Source of the DNA: Monarcha castaneiventris obscurior
Lineage: Eukaryota > Chordata > Aves > Passeriformes > Monarchidae
DNA: 64,000 nt
Assembly: GCA_026261815.1 (NCBI GenBank)
Contig: JAMPIT010000350.1
Span: 1,860,001-1,924,000, forward strand
Reading direction: 5' to 3'
Below are positions 26,401 through 39,479 of the stretch, piece by piece. Both the position numbers and the translations under genes were made by a program. A model generated the notes under the pieces. That model saw only the letters and a list, made by a program, of their open reading frames with translations. It was not told where the DNA came from and did not search any database. The first letter of the stretch is position 1. Every line of letters starts with the position of its first letter.

Positions 26401-29400
26401 TTTGTGTAAGTATTTATGTTTTGCAAATCATTATCGCTTAGCAACCTACACTGTCAATTTTACTTTTTACAGACTTAAACTGTTTCCTGGGGGTATTATC
26501 TCTGTCTGGCTCAGCAAAATTAAAACAGTATCTCACTTAACACTGTCTATAAGTAGATGGAAATAGTTGGTTCCAGATGTGTTATGAATTGTGCTCAGAG
26601 AATTAACATGGTTTAGATCATAGAAAGTGGGGCATATTTGCTGTTCAACACTTTCCTATAGAGAAGTAATCTGTGTTTAGCTTTATGGATGTTATCAAAT
26701 GCTTGTTCAAGCCAAGTCACAACCCTTGCCAAGAATACTTAGTGCCACGTTTGAGGTGACGAAATGTAAACCAGGAGGAGACCTGGCAGGATTGCTGGGT
26801 TCCCCCTCGGCACTGAGACACCCCCCTGCCAGGGAGCCCTGCTGGACCCTCACCACAGGCACTCAGTGCAGTGAAACATCACAGCAAGGTTTGTCTAAGG
26901 ACTCCTGAAAAATCTTTCTGGAAAGGCATTCTGCAGCCTCTCCCCACACTCCACACCTTGTACATCTTGGAAATGTTCCCTAGTAGGCTGTCAAAGCACT
27001 CTTTGTTGCAGAAGGAAAACTGATTTCTTCATGTCTTTGCCTACACAGATAATATAAAACAATCATCTCCTCAAGAAGGCTTTATGTGTTAGAGGATTGT
27101 TTCCATCTCTGTTCCTAATATTCTTTCCTTGGACTAAATGAGCCATGTTTTTAATTTTGAATCCCTTGGTGTATAATTCTCTTGATTCTTGTGCTCCTTT
27201 AATACTTCTCCCTTTGTCCAAGTCTGCAAGCACCATGTCCAGACCAGGACCCCGCACTCCAATGAATTCATTCAAGGATCTTTAGCCTCTATTAAATTAC
27301 ACCATATCAATGCTCACTTCTGTTTTAAGAGGAGTGAAGATGAGGCTTGTCTTCTCCCAGTCCTCAGACCGATTTGCTGCCATGCCAGGGTGGCCCACAC
27401 CGGCCTCAGTGGTGATCCCAGGCAAACTCTGGCATGCTCAGACCTCCCACCTGGGCTGCCTGCACCTCTTGCCCTTCCTTTTGCATGCTGTTATTTTCAG
27501 CCCTGTCTAGATGAGCAAAGAGTGAATCAGCAGAGGACACAGGAGTGGATGATGAGTGGCTTTGTCCTTCTCTTCCTCCCTGAAATCTGCTGCCCAGCAC
27601 TTGTAGCTGGCAGGGAGGGAGGACTGGACTGGGCTGGGCTGTGAGTCATCCTCCACTCCCTGCTCTCTTCCTAAGCCAGGAGCTGCATGTTTCCTGCCAG
27701 CAGCAAGCTATGGCCAAGGCCCTGGCCCCATGTTTGTGGGGAAAAAATCTTCCCTCACCGTGCATATCCACTGCTGTGGCACAAACACGGCCCCATTTAG
27801 AGCAGTGCTCCCTTCCCATTGCTCTGGCAGATGAGCCCTGCACTGCTCTGTGTCACTGCTGGCAGCAGATGCCTGCTGCTGTCCTGCTGCACAGCCCAAG
27901 CTGTTGCTTCACCATAAGGAATTTCAGCATTAAAAATGAGTCCAAAAGTCTGAAAAAACCCAGCAGTTGTCCCATGACATCTTAACACCTGATGGAGAGC
28001 AAGACATTACGGGTCCACAACGCGGGTGTTTACAGTTCCTGAGCTGATTGATAGCAAGGAAAGTTTGAACACCTGAACAACAGCTGCATTAATGCCAGAG
28101 GTACAGACCCGAAGGGAGAGATGAACTGAGGGGTTAAACGTTAGATAGCTTTTCAGTGCTGAAAATAACGTCTATGGCCACAGCTTTCCACTGGGAGTTC
28201 CCTTGGACACCTGAGCCTCTCAAATTCACAAGCTATCCACAGAGAGATGCTCTCCATCAGTGTCCATCCACACTCCAGCTGTGGTGGGGCAAGACAGACC
28301 CTGCCCGGGCTGTGCTGGAGGAGCTGTGCAATGTGAAAGTGGGTGCACTCACCTGGCACTGCTCCAGTACTGCCAGCATCTGACAGTCAGAAGTCTGGGG
28401 TAAAAATCAAGCAAACTTTAATTGTCAAGAACACTTTATATTGTTGTTAATAGTCTGGAAGGTTTTTTTTTAATTAGTTATCTATATTAGAGCATTTGGC
28501 TACTTTAAGATTACTTTTTGTTTCCACTATGCACAATCTGCAGGATTAAAAATGCACTGTGGGAGCTAGTTTTGATTTGATGTCTTCTGCTTGCCTGTGC
28601 TGTTTGCAGAGATCTTCACACTCTCCAGGTGACACAAGCAACCCTGGCTTTTCAAAGAGGTAGCCTACCACTAGCCAACACCTGTAAAATCCTGCAAACC
28701 CATGACCAGCACTGCATGGCTGAGCCCTCAGCTTTGCTTGGTATTTGTAAATAATTTTTAAGATGGTTTTGTGTGAAGGCGCTGAGGAAGAAGTGCAAGA
28801 AGTGCTGGATCACTTGCTGCAGCAGTATTTTCCAGTTATTTCTTTCCCGTGTGAAACCTAAGCCCCCCTCACGTATGAACGGGAGAACCCTGCTCAGCAC
28901 CTCTGAGTGAGGGGAGGCTTTTTTCACCTGCCCTCCACTCCAGGAATATGTGATCCCTCTCCCCTGCTCGCTGATGCTGTGGGGACCCACCAGAGCAGCA
29001 GGTAGCGAAGCTGCCTCGGCTCTAGGTAGGCCAGTGTGGGGCCATTAGCCACTGACCGCATGCCTCACTGCCTGTGCCCAGAGCAGACGTGATCCACTGC
29101 CTTTATGTAACTCCCTGGAGGGCTGGCTGCTGCTGGGGACAGCCATCACTCCCACTGCCACCACCCAGCACCCCAGCACCCAGCAGGGACCAGAGGCAGA
29201 GGTGCCTGTGAGCCAGGTGCAGGACGACCTGCTGCAACAGTGCTGGCCCTGAGCTGAAAAGCCCACCTGGGGCAAACCCCTGGTCCTGGCTGGTCAGCAA
29301 ACCCTCTCCTCCCACTCTCCCACCTGGGAGTGCACTGCTGGGATAGAGGGTCACTATCAAATTTTGTGTCAAAAGACACGTGAAGCATAGACTCCCCTTC

Positions 29401-32400
29401 ACCCCCCAACTTGCAGGCTCAGCCCCATCTCAAGCCAACAGTCCTGGTGGATTTTAACAAGCATGAAGGATTGATTTTGTCTAATCCTGTGTGTGCAACC
29501 ATCAGGCAAGTTCTTATCTTGACTTAACGTACAGGTAGAACGACTCTGGTCATATTGCCAGCATATTTCAGGGGTTTATGTCCACACCCCTGTGGTGTGT
29601 GCACTCCGATATCCCTCAGGTCATCTTTCATCATCTGTTACGCTTCAAGTCTCTGCAATCAGATATGGTTATCTGAGCAACAGGGAGAAATATTTACCAA
29701 AATGAAATTTAGATGGGAAAATGGGGAAGAAAGAATTAAGAGAGGAGAAAAGGTAAAGATTCAATGTTGTTTGAAATTTGCACTGATGTTTGTTAGAAAA
29801 TGAATTGGTTTCACTTTTGCACGTTGGCAGTTCTATACAGGGAGATTTATCTCAGGCAATATATGCTTTGCCTTCTAATTTGCATGATTTTTGAGATATT
29901 TGGTCTGTTTCTTTCCCACACATTTAGCTCCTGCTAATGCTGGGAGAGGTTGTTGGTGAAGACCTCAAGACAACTTGTATTGTAATGAGCCGGGGATGTT
30001 GGAAGTCCAGTCCTGGATAATGTTTCTACATTTTTACTGTTCTTCTGTATATCTATTAATTTTTTCCCAGAGCTTCCTCTTATGGGATGCTGTCTTGGCT
30101 ATGATCAACAGGGGATGCTGATATCTGGGTACAGATTGCTGAGCAGAGGTGTTCCAGCACCTGTGTGCAGGTGACCCAGCCAAGTACGATTTACCTGCCA
30201 AAGCAACCCATGGGGCCAAGGAACACCCCTTCCTAGGGACCCTTCATTCCTTGTATGAGAGAACAAGGCCTTGGATACTCCTGTGGCGATGACTTTGGGC
30301 AGAGCAGCTCAGTGACCCTCTGTTCTTCAACCAAAATCTCTGAGGATGGCTGGCAATGTCATTTGTCCCCCTCGTGTCCTGGTGGGAAGCTATGGAGAAG
30401 ATGCTACAAACAACAGCTTAGTAGACCATCACCATCTATCACCATCTCTGCATGTGAGCATCGTTGTACCTGGCAGGGAATCAGGTGGGATAAACCCCAC
30501 TGTGGTCTCCTGCAGCACACAGTTCTGGGCAGGACAGACAGCGGCAGAACTTATAATCACATTTTGCTCGTAACTGGGAAACAAAGAAAAGGAATTGTAA
30601 TAAAACCTGAGCAGTCTTGTGGCAAAGGTGCCCTTAAGCCTGCCTCCTTGTCCTGTGCTGACAGCTGCTTGACATTAGGGCACTCAGGTTCCTTCCGCCA
30701 TCCTCCAAAACAGAAATTTCTGCCTCTTGATGGCAGATTTAGCTGGTTAATCACCATCAGCTTCTTTAAGTTCCAGAAATGGAAAGCTGCACCAAAACTC
30801 AGTGTTGTTACCACAGGTACTGTCCACAGCCCTGTGGGATTCAAATGGGATTTCTGCTCTTTGCAGTTGTTCATCTGGCTCTTCTGGACACACCCTGACT
30901 TGTGACTGCCATCCCAGCACTTAATTAAGGGGTTAATGGACATCTCCTCCTGCTTCTTGCTCAATATGGTTGTAATGGCAGCCTGGACCCCTCAGGGCGG
31001 AAGAGCAGGAATGGGTCTCCTCTGGGATCTCCTTTACAACATTAAAATGTATGCCCATATCATGCTGTTGCCTTGTGTATATCTGATGTGATATGGGTTA
31101 CAGAGACATCTTTGTGGACATGAAAAGTGTTAAAATATACCTACTTACTGTGTTCCAAATGCCAGGCATTGCAGACTTGAGAAAGTATCTTAGGCAGCAT
31201 GAATTTTGCCCTTAAGCACTAAGTAACGTGTGAATTACTACTTAAAATTAGTATCCTGTACTTGTTAGGATTTGGTTTTTTCAGTAAGTTCCTTTGCTCC
31301 CTCCTCAGCATGTGTATGTCTGATGTGTGCCATTACCGTTTCAACTAGTGCAAACTTTCCAGCAGGCCCAGAGGGATTAGGGTGCTCTGTGCCAGGGTTT
31401 TACCCTGGGAGACTGAGACCTGCAGGAGAAGAGCTGTGGATGAGAACTCGGAGTGCTCCAGAACAGTCTGGAATCCTGTAGGTACAAGCTCAGTGTCACC
31501 ACCAGCCCCCAGCCAGCCATAGCCAAAGTGAAAGCATCACCCTGACTTTGCAAAGGGAGAGGAGGACAGATTCAGGTCACATGTAAGTAGCTCATGTAAA
31601 GTTTTCTTTCTCAAGACTCCTGCCTTATGCCACAGGGCTCCCCAAGGAAAAGTCCCAGGGAACACTTATTCTCTGGGGTTAGGCTGGGAAACTGAGCGGG
31701 GAAGCCAAGCGGATGTGTGATTTCCCAAAAGGGTTTGGGGTACCTCTGCATTCCCAGTGGGGTTGATGCATGGGAGGTGATCTGTGTCACAACAAAGCCA
31801 CAGAGGCACATGGAACAAAAGCCAGTCTGATTCCCTTTCTGAGCTCTACTACATCCTGATGAGATGGACTCAGAGGCCCAGTGCTTAGCACAGAGAGGAT
31901 GAATGCCCTCAAAGATGGGGGAAATTCTGATGTTTCAGAACTTGGGCTTTATTTGGATTGTATCCATTTCAGTAAGGCTGTTTTCAGGACATTTTTTTTT
32001 TTTTTAATAGAAGAAAAGGAAAATAGAATAGGCTCCTTGAGGGAATAGCAGAAGTGGAAGGGCAGGTCTTAGCACTGTTTGACAGAACCATATTCTAGGT
32101 AGCAAACCATCAAGATGAGAAAATATTTTCTGCTCCTACATAGCTTGTGGCATGGTCCATGGCACAGGCTTTGGAGGCAGATTTCATCCTTTTGCTGACC
32201 CAGCAACTGCCAAGGCTCTGCACCCCAGAAGAAGGCAGGGTCTCTCCTGGAGGTGAGACACTCAAGCGGTTGCATCAGCCCCATCCCAGGCTGCTGGGTA
32301 AGGATGGTCCTGGTAGGAAATGGGCCATGCTGGGAAACATCACAGAAGCACCTGACAGCCCAAACCCCTCTGGATATCTGTGCCTTGCAGCTCTCCTTCC

Positions 32401-35400
32401 TGCTTACATTTGGGATGTGGATTTTACTTGTAAGACTCATCTCTCGTAAAAACAGGGCAAGAGCAGATACTTAGCTCTGCCTTGTACTCTGGTTTTGCTA
32501 ATTTACTATTAATCTTGTTTTATAGATAGGCAATTACTTTTATTTTCTAACTGATGTGTGGTATTTCATGGCTGAAGAAAGAGCAGAATTGTATATGAAG
32601 GACTGGATAAAGAAGGAGCCCCTCCTGCTCAAGGCCCTGATGATGTAAAACTTACTCAGAAAACTCCTCTGCTCACATAAAAAACAGGAGGCTTTAACAA
32701 AAAAGTCTCAGGCTTCCCTTTTAAAAATTCTGAGTCTCTTAAACCGAGAAAAATGCATCCATGAGAAGGGAATGCCAGTAATAACAGGCCTGCTCTCACA
32801 TCCACTGGAAAAAGAGAAGCAAGCAGCAGTTTCCCTTGAGGGAAGAGGGATTCTGGAAGTTAAACAGAAATGTTTATGGTTGTGAAGAGTTGAAAGGCTT
32901 CATAGGCACCCTGCTTCCCTCTCATATCCTGAGCACCTCAGGGCAATACATCAGCCCTGTGGCTCAGGGAAACAGCCCAGAAAAGAGCTTGGTTTCAGCA
33001 GCCCAATCTTCTGAAGGGAGACCGAGGAAACATCAGAACAGGGACGTGGCTAAACAGATCTTGCCCTCCAAAATTCTTAACGGGGACTATTTACATACTC
33101 TCTGCAGGAGACCACTGGTTTCTCAATAGCTGAAGCCTTGACCTGCCCAGGTTGAAACTACTGTTAGAGGATTTTCTTTGTTAAATTTAGGGCAACTCAC
33201 ATAAAAAAGGATGCAGTCTGAGTTAGATGTGAATCATCCTTCACACACTAATCAACCTTCCCGTTCTCATTTCTGCATTTGAATAATTTTGTTAAGCTTG
33301 CATTTAAAACCTTTCTATAATGTGGCTTTTGGCTTGGCACAAAATAGAAATAATTATCCTGCTCTGTTAACATCTATATTCTATGAGTACTCCTCCTGCA
33401 AATGAGCCATGTAATCTACACAGGCATTGATCCTAAATTAAAAGACAGCATCAAAATCTGAGTCACTTCTTCTACACATTATTAAGTGTCCACTTTGGTT
33501 ATGCTGTTGATGGCTGCCCATCTCATTTGATACCTGCCAGACCCTTTTTTCTAGGTTTCCTATCTTCTTGGCAGAAGACCACATAGATAACCAGAGCACA
33601 GTGTATCTTTGTGCCTGCCTTTCACTTGGCTTTCATATGGATTTTGTCTCATGTTTTATGTCAGGGGAACTTTGGTGGTTCCATTCAGTTGATGGTCTCT
33701 CCCCTCTCTCCTATCTCTCCAATCCCAGCCAAGATGAGTGGCTGAAAATCTTGTACAGAGAAGCTGAACTCCATAGTCCAAAACAAATTTCCTGGCTGTT
33801 TTCACCAAGTGAAGAATAATCTACAACCAAAGCAAATCTGGTTTCATGGCTAAGAAGCAAATCTTTCCTTCCTTGCAGCCACAGGACCTCATGACCATGA
33901 TGGAAGGACAACAATTTTGCTGCACAGGGTTAAGGAAGGAAGAACACAAGGCAGTTTCCAAAGGGTGACCTCCCTTCTTCGCTCTACACAGCAAGGCAAG
34001 AAGACTCCACAGTGGGAAGACACCCTTGAGGCTGGAGGTTTGCAGCCATAGGAGATCATAGCCAGGCTGTGTTATCTCATCCAAAAAACAATCCAAACCA
34101 TCCAAACTTCTGAGTGCCAGGATCACAGAGATGTTAGCCAGTGCACACGACAAAGGGGATGACTGTCAGGACAAAGTAAGCAGGAGTCCATTCATCGCTT
34201 GGCAGAAGGTTGGGATAAATGGGAAGAGTCCCTCCATAGGAGAAAAACTGGTTTGCTGGATGATGAAGAAAGAGGTTCTCCCATAACCTAAACAAGTCTA
34301 GCACAAACTCAGTGGGGACCTTTAGGTGTCATGGCTTCCCACAACCTGAGTCAGCTCAATAATCCCCACACTGTAGATTACCACACAGACGTGCACTCAA
34401 AGCAGCAGAAGAAATGGGAGATTGCATCCCTCATGAACCACAGGTGCTCCACAGATCTTCCTGCTGCCCCAGAAAATAACGTCATCACGCCAAAACAGGC
34501 AAAGCAGAGGGTGTGACTGTCCTGTGATTGCCCAACCTCTGCCTACTCAGCTGACGTCTCCCTGGCCATGCTGGGGAACAAGAGAGGAGAGGGCTGGATA
34601 GGCACCTGGATGGGGGGAGCAGGCTGGCATGTTAACCCATGGTTGCCTAGTAACAACTGTGCCCTGTTTTTTGATGGGATGGGCTGTCCCTAGGTGTAAT
34701 CCTGACTGGAGAGTCAGATGGGAAATGCTAACTAAGCAGACAGCATCCCATTCTACTGAGCAGGAGTTAGATGAGAGGCACTCACTGGCCACTGAAAGTC
34801 AATAGTGTTGGCTGAATGAAAACTCTTAGGTAATACTAATGGGCTCAGCAGACAGGCCGGAGAGGTGATAACAGTCACTGACTGATCTCAGCACCCTGCC
34901 TCTGACAGTAGCCCACACACTTCAGGGGATGGAGGACACCCTGTGGGATTACTGTTCTGTGGGGCAAAGGCTATATTTCTTCTTCTTCAGGTAGGATATC
35001 ATACAGGCCATGAGGTGTGAGTTGTACCTGACCAAATTAAAGAGTGGCTGTGATTTGAACTGGGACTATTCTGACAAAACTGTCTTGACTACCTTGACCT
35101 ACCCATCTCGGGATCCTGGCACTAAAGGAGAGTATCTCAGTGGCTTCAATTGATGAGAACTGAGAATCATCGCAGGAGGGATGAGAGCTGGAAAGATCTC
35201 TTCCTCTTTTCTCTTTCTGCAGGGACTGGCATTTCAACTTACTTATTCTCTCCTGAAAGGAAGAGAGGAGGTTTGTCAAGACCCTCTTTAGTCACTCCAT
35301 CTCTATAACTTAATTCTTTCAAAAGTTAGGCAAGTGTTGGGGCTGGGGACAATGGTACTTGAGCAGGAAAATGCTGCTAGCTTTCTGCTCATGTTGCAGA

Positions 35401-38400
35401 GTCCGGTTTACTCAGCTTGCATGAGGAGTGATTAAAGCATTTTGCTTTTGAGATGCTTCTGTGGACACGTGCTGGGAATGATTCCTATTCTAATCCAGTA
35501 GCTGACATAGCAAAATCTCGCACTCCATTGTTGCAAATCATTAAATCAAAGTCACAATCCATTTGGAGTAACTCATGGAAACTCATTATTATTTTGCCAC
35601 TGCTTGCTGAACTGCTTAGATAATCAAAATGCTTGTGAGAACAGGGAAAAAATTCTTGCTCTTGGCCTAGAAGGTGCAAAGAGCAGTGACACACCCCAAG
35701 TGAGAAGCAGCAGTGTGTGGGAGCAGAGAAAGAGGACTTGGGAGGATATGAGCCACGAGACCCCCTGGAGCCTCAGTCCCATGGACCTCATCACGGTTAA
35801 ACATAATGCTTTCAAAGCAGGCTCTTACCTGCTCTCTCATTTCACTGGTAAGGTGCGAGGGAGGTGAGGAGGAAGGTAACGTGAATTAGCTCTTTTAAAC
35901 AGCCAGTAAGGCAAAAGCCCTTGCCATGTTTTGGAAGCCCAGCACTCCTTAACATAGAGACAACATAGGATACTTGAGCCAGTTGTCTGGGGAGATGTGG
36001 AAACTCTCGGAGAGCCTGCTCCTTTTTCAACTTGGAAGTCTGGGAATTGGCAGCAAATTAATGGGGAATTTTTCCTTTAAGTCATGAGGAAAAATGTGAA
36101 TTACTGCTGAGGTTTCCATTCTGCACCAGCAGGAAGCCATTTTTCTACTCTGGACAAAGATATTAAGGAATATCTGGCACATGAGAACAGCACTGACATT
36201 GTCCATTTCTATCACATGGGTTTGAGATTTATGCCATTTACTCATTTAGGCTTGATTCTGAAAATATATAGGTAGGTTACCTGCTTATTCAATGGTCCCC
36301 GTGAATGATTTAGTGGATTTATGGAAGCACCCATGCCAGACCCTCATAGCCCCAGAGGCATTGAGGAAAATGCACACCTGGAACTGTGAGGATTGACATT
36401 AGTTGTGACACTTCCAATAGGAAGGTAAATGACAGCATTTCTCAGACACGATCATTTACAAAGTGAAAATGTCAATGTAACTAATAATACTTGAAGCTAT
36501 TTTCTCATGACTATACCTCTGAAAGTGAACATGCAGCTGCAATTACCAAGTGATGGGACAAAGTCAAAGGCCCATAAACACACTTTAACCATAATCACCC
36601 TTTTTGCCAATAGAAACCATGGCCTTTCATAACTGAAATGCATGAAAAAGCATAAAGAATATATGAAAGCAGTGACATTATGGAATTATGCAGGTTTCTA
36701 AACAATCATGGAAGAAGAGAGCAAAACATTTGGAGACAAGTCATTTGGGAACTTGGCAGCTAATTCATTCTGACTTTTGCACTGCATTTCTTAAGTTCTC
36801 ACACACATCGTGTTTCTAAGGCTAAGTCCTGCAGGCCCTTATCAGCTCACATTTAGGGGTTAATTTACAGAGCCTCTGTCCTGCAGAACATGGTTTTTCT
36901 TCTTTGTACAGCTACATAAAACATCGTAAACACTTTTTAGCAAAAAAGGGTGAAGTAGAAAATAAAAGGCAAATCTTAGAGGAAGACCAGATTTTTAGTG
37001 GTGATTCTGGATCCTGTGACAATGAAGTAGCTAACTAGAGGGTTATATACATTTACTCGGCCTGACTGAGCAATAAGGCAGATGGACAACTTGTATGTTT
37101 ATATAGCTCTGTATTTATATATTCTCTCCCAAATTCATGTCTCTTACTGGCTGTGAAATAGAAGCAGATACAAATGGTTAAACTCCTCTGTCCAAATTCT
37201 CCTGTTATCTATATTCACTGATTTTCTATGACCTACACAGAACTCCCTGACCTAGCCCCTGAAATGTTGCCTCTACAGGATACCCCTAGTGAGGCCCCTC
37301 TTGCTTCTTGGAAGCTGACCTTCTTTCAGAAGTGTCTAACAAATACTTTCCAAATTAGGGCTTTTCAACCACCCCTGCCCAGAGTCACAGAACATAATTA
37401 CCAACATGATTTATCTGGAGAATTTTCAACTCTTGAACGTACTGTGGTGACATTTGCTGATGGTATTCTTAGCATGCATGGGAGGAACGGGGCTTTTTGT
37501 TAATATGTATCTCTAAGGTTATGCGTGTAGGATATGGCCTTTTCAGCTCCCTGTACTAACGTTAGCTATAGGTTGGCATGTTAGAAGTTGTCCTGTGTTC
37601 ATAAAAATTACATGGCAAAGACATTGTGAAGGAAAGCCAGAAGGATACTGTATCAAAAAAGGAATTTCTTGGCTAAAACTGTTGTTGCTGACACCGTTTA
37701 GCATGAGGGGAGCCCCCCCAGCTCTGGGGACATGGGATGAAGCCACACGCTGACCCAGTGATCCTGACTCCTATTAGGACAACCCAGAGAAACATCTTGT
37801 CCTTCACCACAGCTCTGTAATTTGAAATGCAGAGGAAGGAGAATTACAGGATTAAGACAGAGGGAGACAGAAAATTCTTCAGATTTCCAAATGTGGAGAA
37901 AAGAGACCTCAGTGCATAACCAGTACTGCCTTTCATGACTGCATCATGATGAGCATCTCACAATGCACTGCAATTCTTCCCTGCATGCAAGTGCATCAAA
38001 ATGGCTACACGTCTGATTTTGTGTTTGTTTCTCAGTTTGAGATAAAACCACTTGCATAAATAATCTTGTAAAACTTTTGGGGTTTTTATCTCTTGTATTT
38101 ATTAGAGCATACTGACACCATGGTAATCAATGCAATGATACCAACTGAAAGTTCTGATGAAACAACTTGCACAGATCCAACTTCATTTGCAATTTCTGAA
38201 GGAAGTGCAGCATGCTTGCTATCAGTATTTTCCCAAAGGGCAGAATTATCTGAAGTGCAGGGTGGGGCAGAAAAAAGGAACAACTTCAGACAGTCATTAA
38301 CATTTTAGAAAAGAACAAAATGCTTCCCACCAAATAAAGGTAAAAAGACACAAATAGTGTTTAACCATCTATGCAGCATTGTTTTTGCCATGAGAGTGCT

Positions 38401-38655
38401 TTGCAATCACAAATGGAAAGGCAGACTGTACATTGAAGGGCAGTCCTCAATTTTTCTTGTGGTCCACACTATGAAAAGCCTGAGGCATCCATATCTTGTA
38501 TGTATCAGCTCAATGAATGGAATCACTATCAGAAAGATGCCTTACCAAACACAGAAGATGGAAGATAACAAGAAGAGTCTGGCACCTGCTAATTCTGTTT
38601 CTAATTTTAATGTTATTATAACTGCCATCATGGAGAATGGAATGAAGATTCTGAG

Positions 38656-38723
38656 GCCCAGTCCTGTTCTCATAACATTTTATGAGAAGTCTGGCACCAG
38701 TTTTCATGGGAACAGGACTGGGC
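38656..38723. repeat. Inverted repeat with nested hairpin
   Basis: GCCCAGTCCTGTTC at 38656-38669 is exactly complementary to GAACAGGACTGGGC at 38710-38723. Inside lies a second perfect palindrome: TTCTCATAA (38667-38675), loop CATT, TTATGAGAA (38680-38688). The surrounding sequence is not a repeat I recognise. The structure could be part of a decayed DNA transposon or chance. Confidence 0.8.
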
Positions 38724-39275
38724 GTCACACCTTCATATCCTAGTAATGTGAGAGGGATTGCCAGTATCTGTATCATCTGATGGCCTCTGTAAATTAGCAA
38801 ATGTGCATATGTCAACAACAGGAGAGGAACTGCAAAAATTAATTCAAAGGGAATTGCATATAGAGGGGACAGAATGGATGTTAGAGCAGCAGAAATATGG
38901 CTGAGTTGCATTAACTAGGGTACAAAAAAGCTGATTATTCTGCCTGCCGTGCTGGGAGAAACTTAAGAGAACTGCACTCAGGTTTAAGAGAAACAAATAG
39001 GAAAAAGAAATAAACTGAAATGTGACTGAAAAAAAAAATCCCACCAAAGAACGCATAACAAACCAACAAAAAATCAAGCCCCAAACCCCAAAAACTGAGC
39101 TCTCCTAAAGCATGTTACAAGGTTTTTAGATATTTGAAATCAAAGGAACCTGCCAGATGAAACCCCAAAGGGTCTGAACAAAAATAACCGAGGAACACAG
39201 TGGCTTTTCCATGCATGAAAAACAAGGCAGAGACAGATTAACTCACTGCAAGTGAAATGGAAGACCCTCAGCCAT

Positions 39276-39477
39276 GCAGTGTAGGTTTCTTCACTGAAAG
39301 GGTGGTCAGGCACTGGAACATGCTGCCTAGGGAGGTGGTGGAGTCACCATACCTGGAAGAGTTCAAGAAACAACAGGACATGGCATATAATGGTTTAGTT
39401 GACAAGGTGGTGTTCAGTCAAAGATTGGACTCAATGATCTTGGAGATGTTTTCCAACCCAAATGATTCTGTGAGTGA
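39276..39477 (+). mobile_element. CR1 3'-region fragment
   Basis: The run TTCTTCACTGAAAGGGTGGT, CAGGCACTGGAACATGCTGC and GAGGTGGTGGAGTCACCAT matches the CR1 3' region, and AGATTGGACTCAATGATCTT and TTTTCCAACCCAAATGATTC its terminus. The octamer tail is reduced to one GATTCTGTG copy. Confidence 0.88.
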
Positions 39478-39479
39478 AG

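Larger units (their letters stand above)
17381..39275. other. CRYL1-GJB6 intergenic interval, left part
   Basis: About 22 kb without a recognisable gene, RNA gene or large interspersed repeat. Scattered features are a 25-bp tandem duplication (20414-20463), an AT-rich homeodomain-motif-rich stretch (about 20740-21000), a possible minus-strand LTR-like block (about 23590-24100), A-rich/CCCAAACC tracts near 24925 and 39030-39096, and an inverted repeat at 38656-38723. The longest open frames, for example 30255-30905, have no recognisable domain and no splice or promoter context. By synteny with mammals the interval may hold distant control elements for GJB6 and GJB2; that is inference. Confidence 0.7.

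Noticed and set aside
30255..30905. Longest open frame outside known genes (216 codons, + strand)
   Set aside because: The translation has no recognisable domain, no biased codon use that I can see, and no promoter or splice context. At this length one such frame in 64 kb is expected by chance.
38510..38911. 133-residue hydrophobic minus-strand frame resembling a membrane-protein or olfactory-receptor remnant
   Set aside because: I could not match any conserved receptor motif, and the frame contains the palindromic structure at 38656-38723. Kept only as an inverted-repeat observation.
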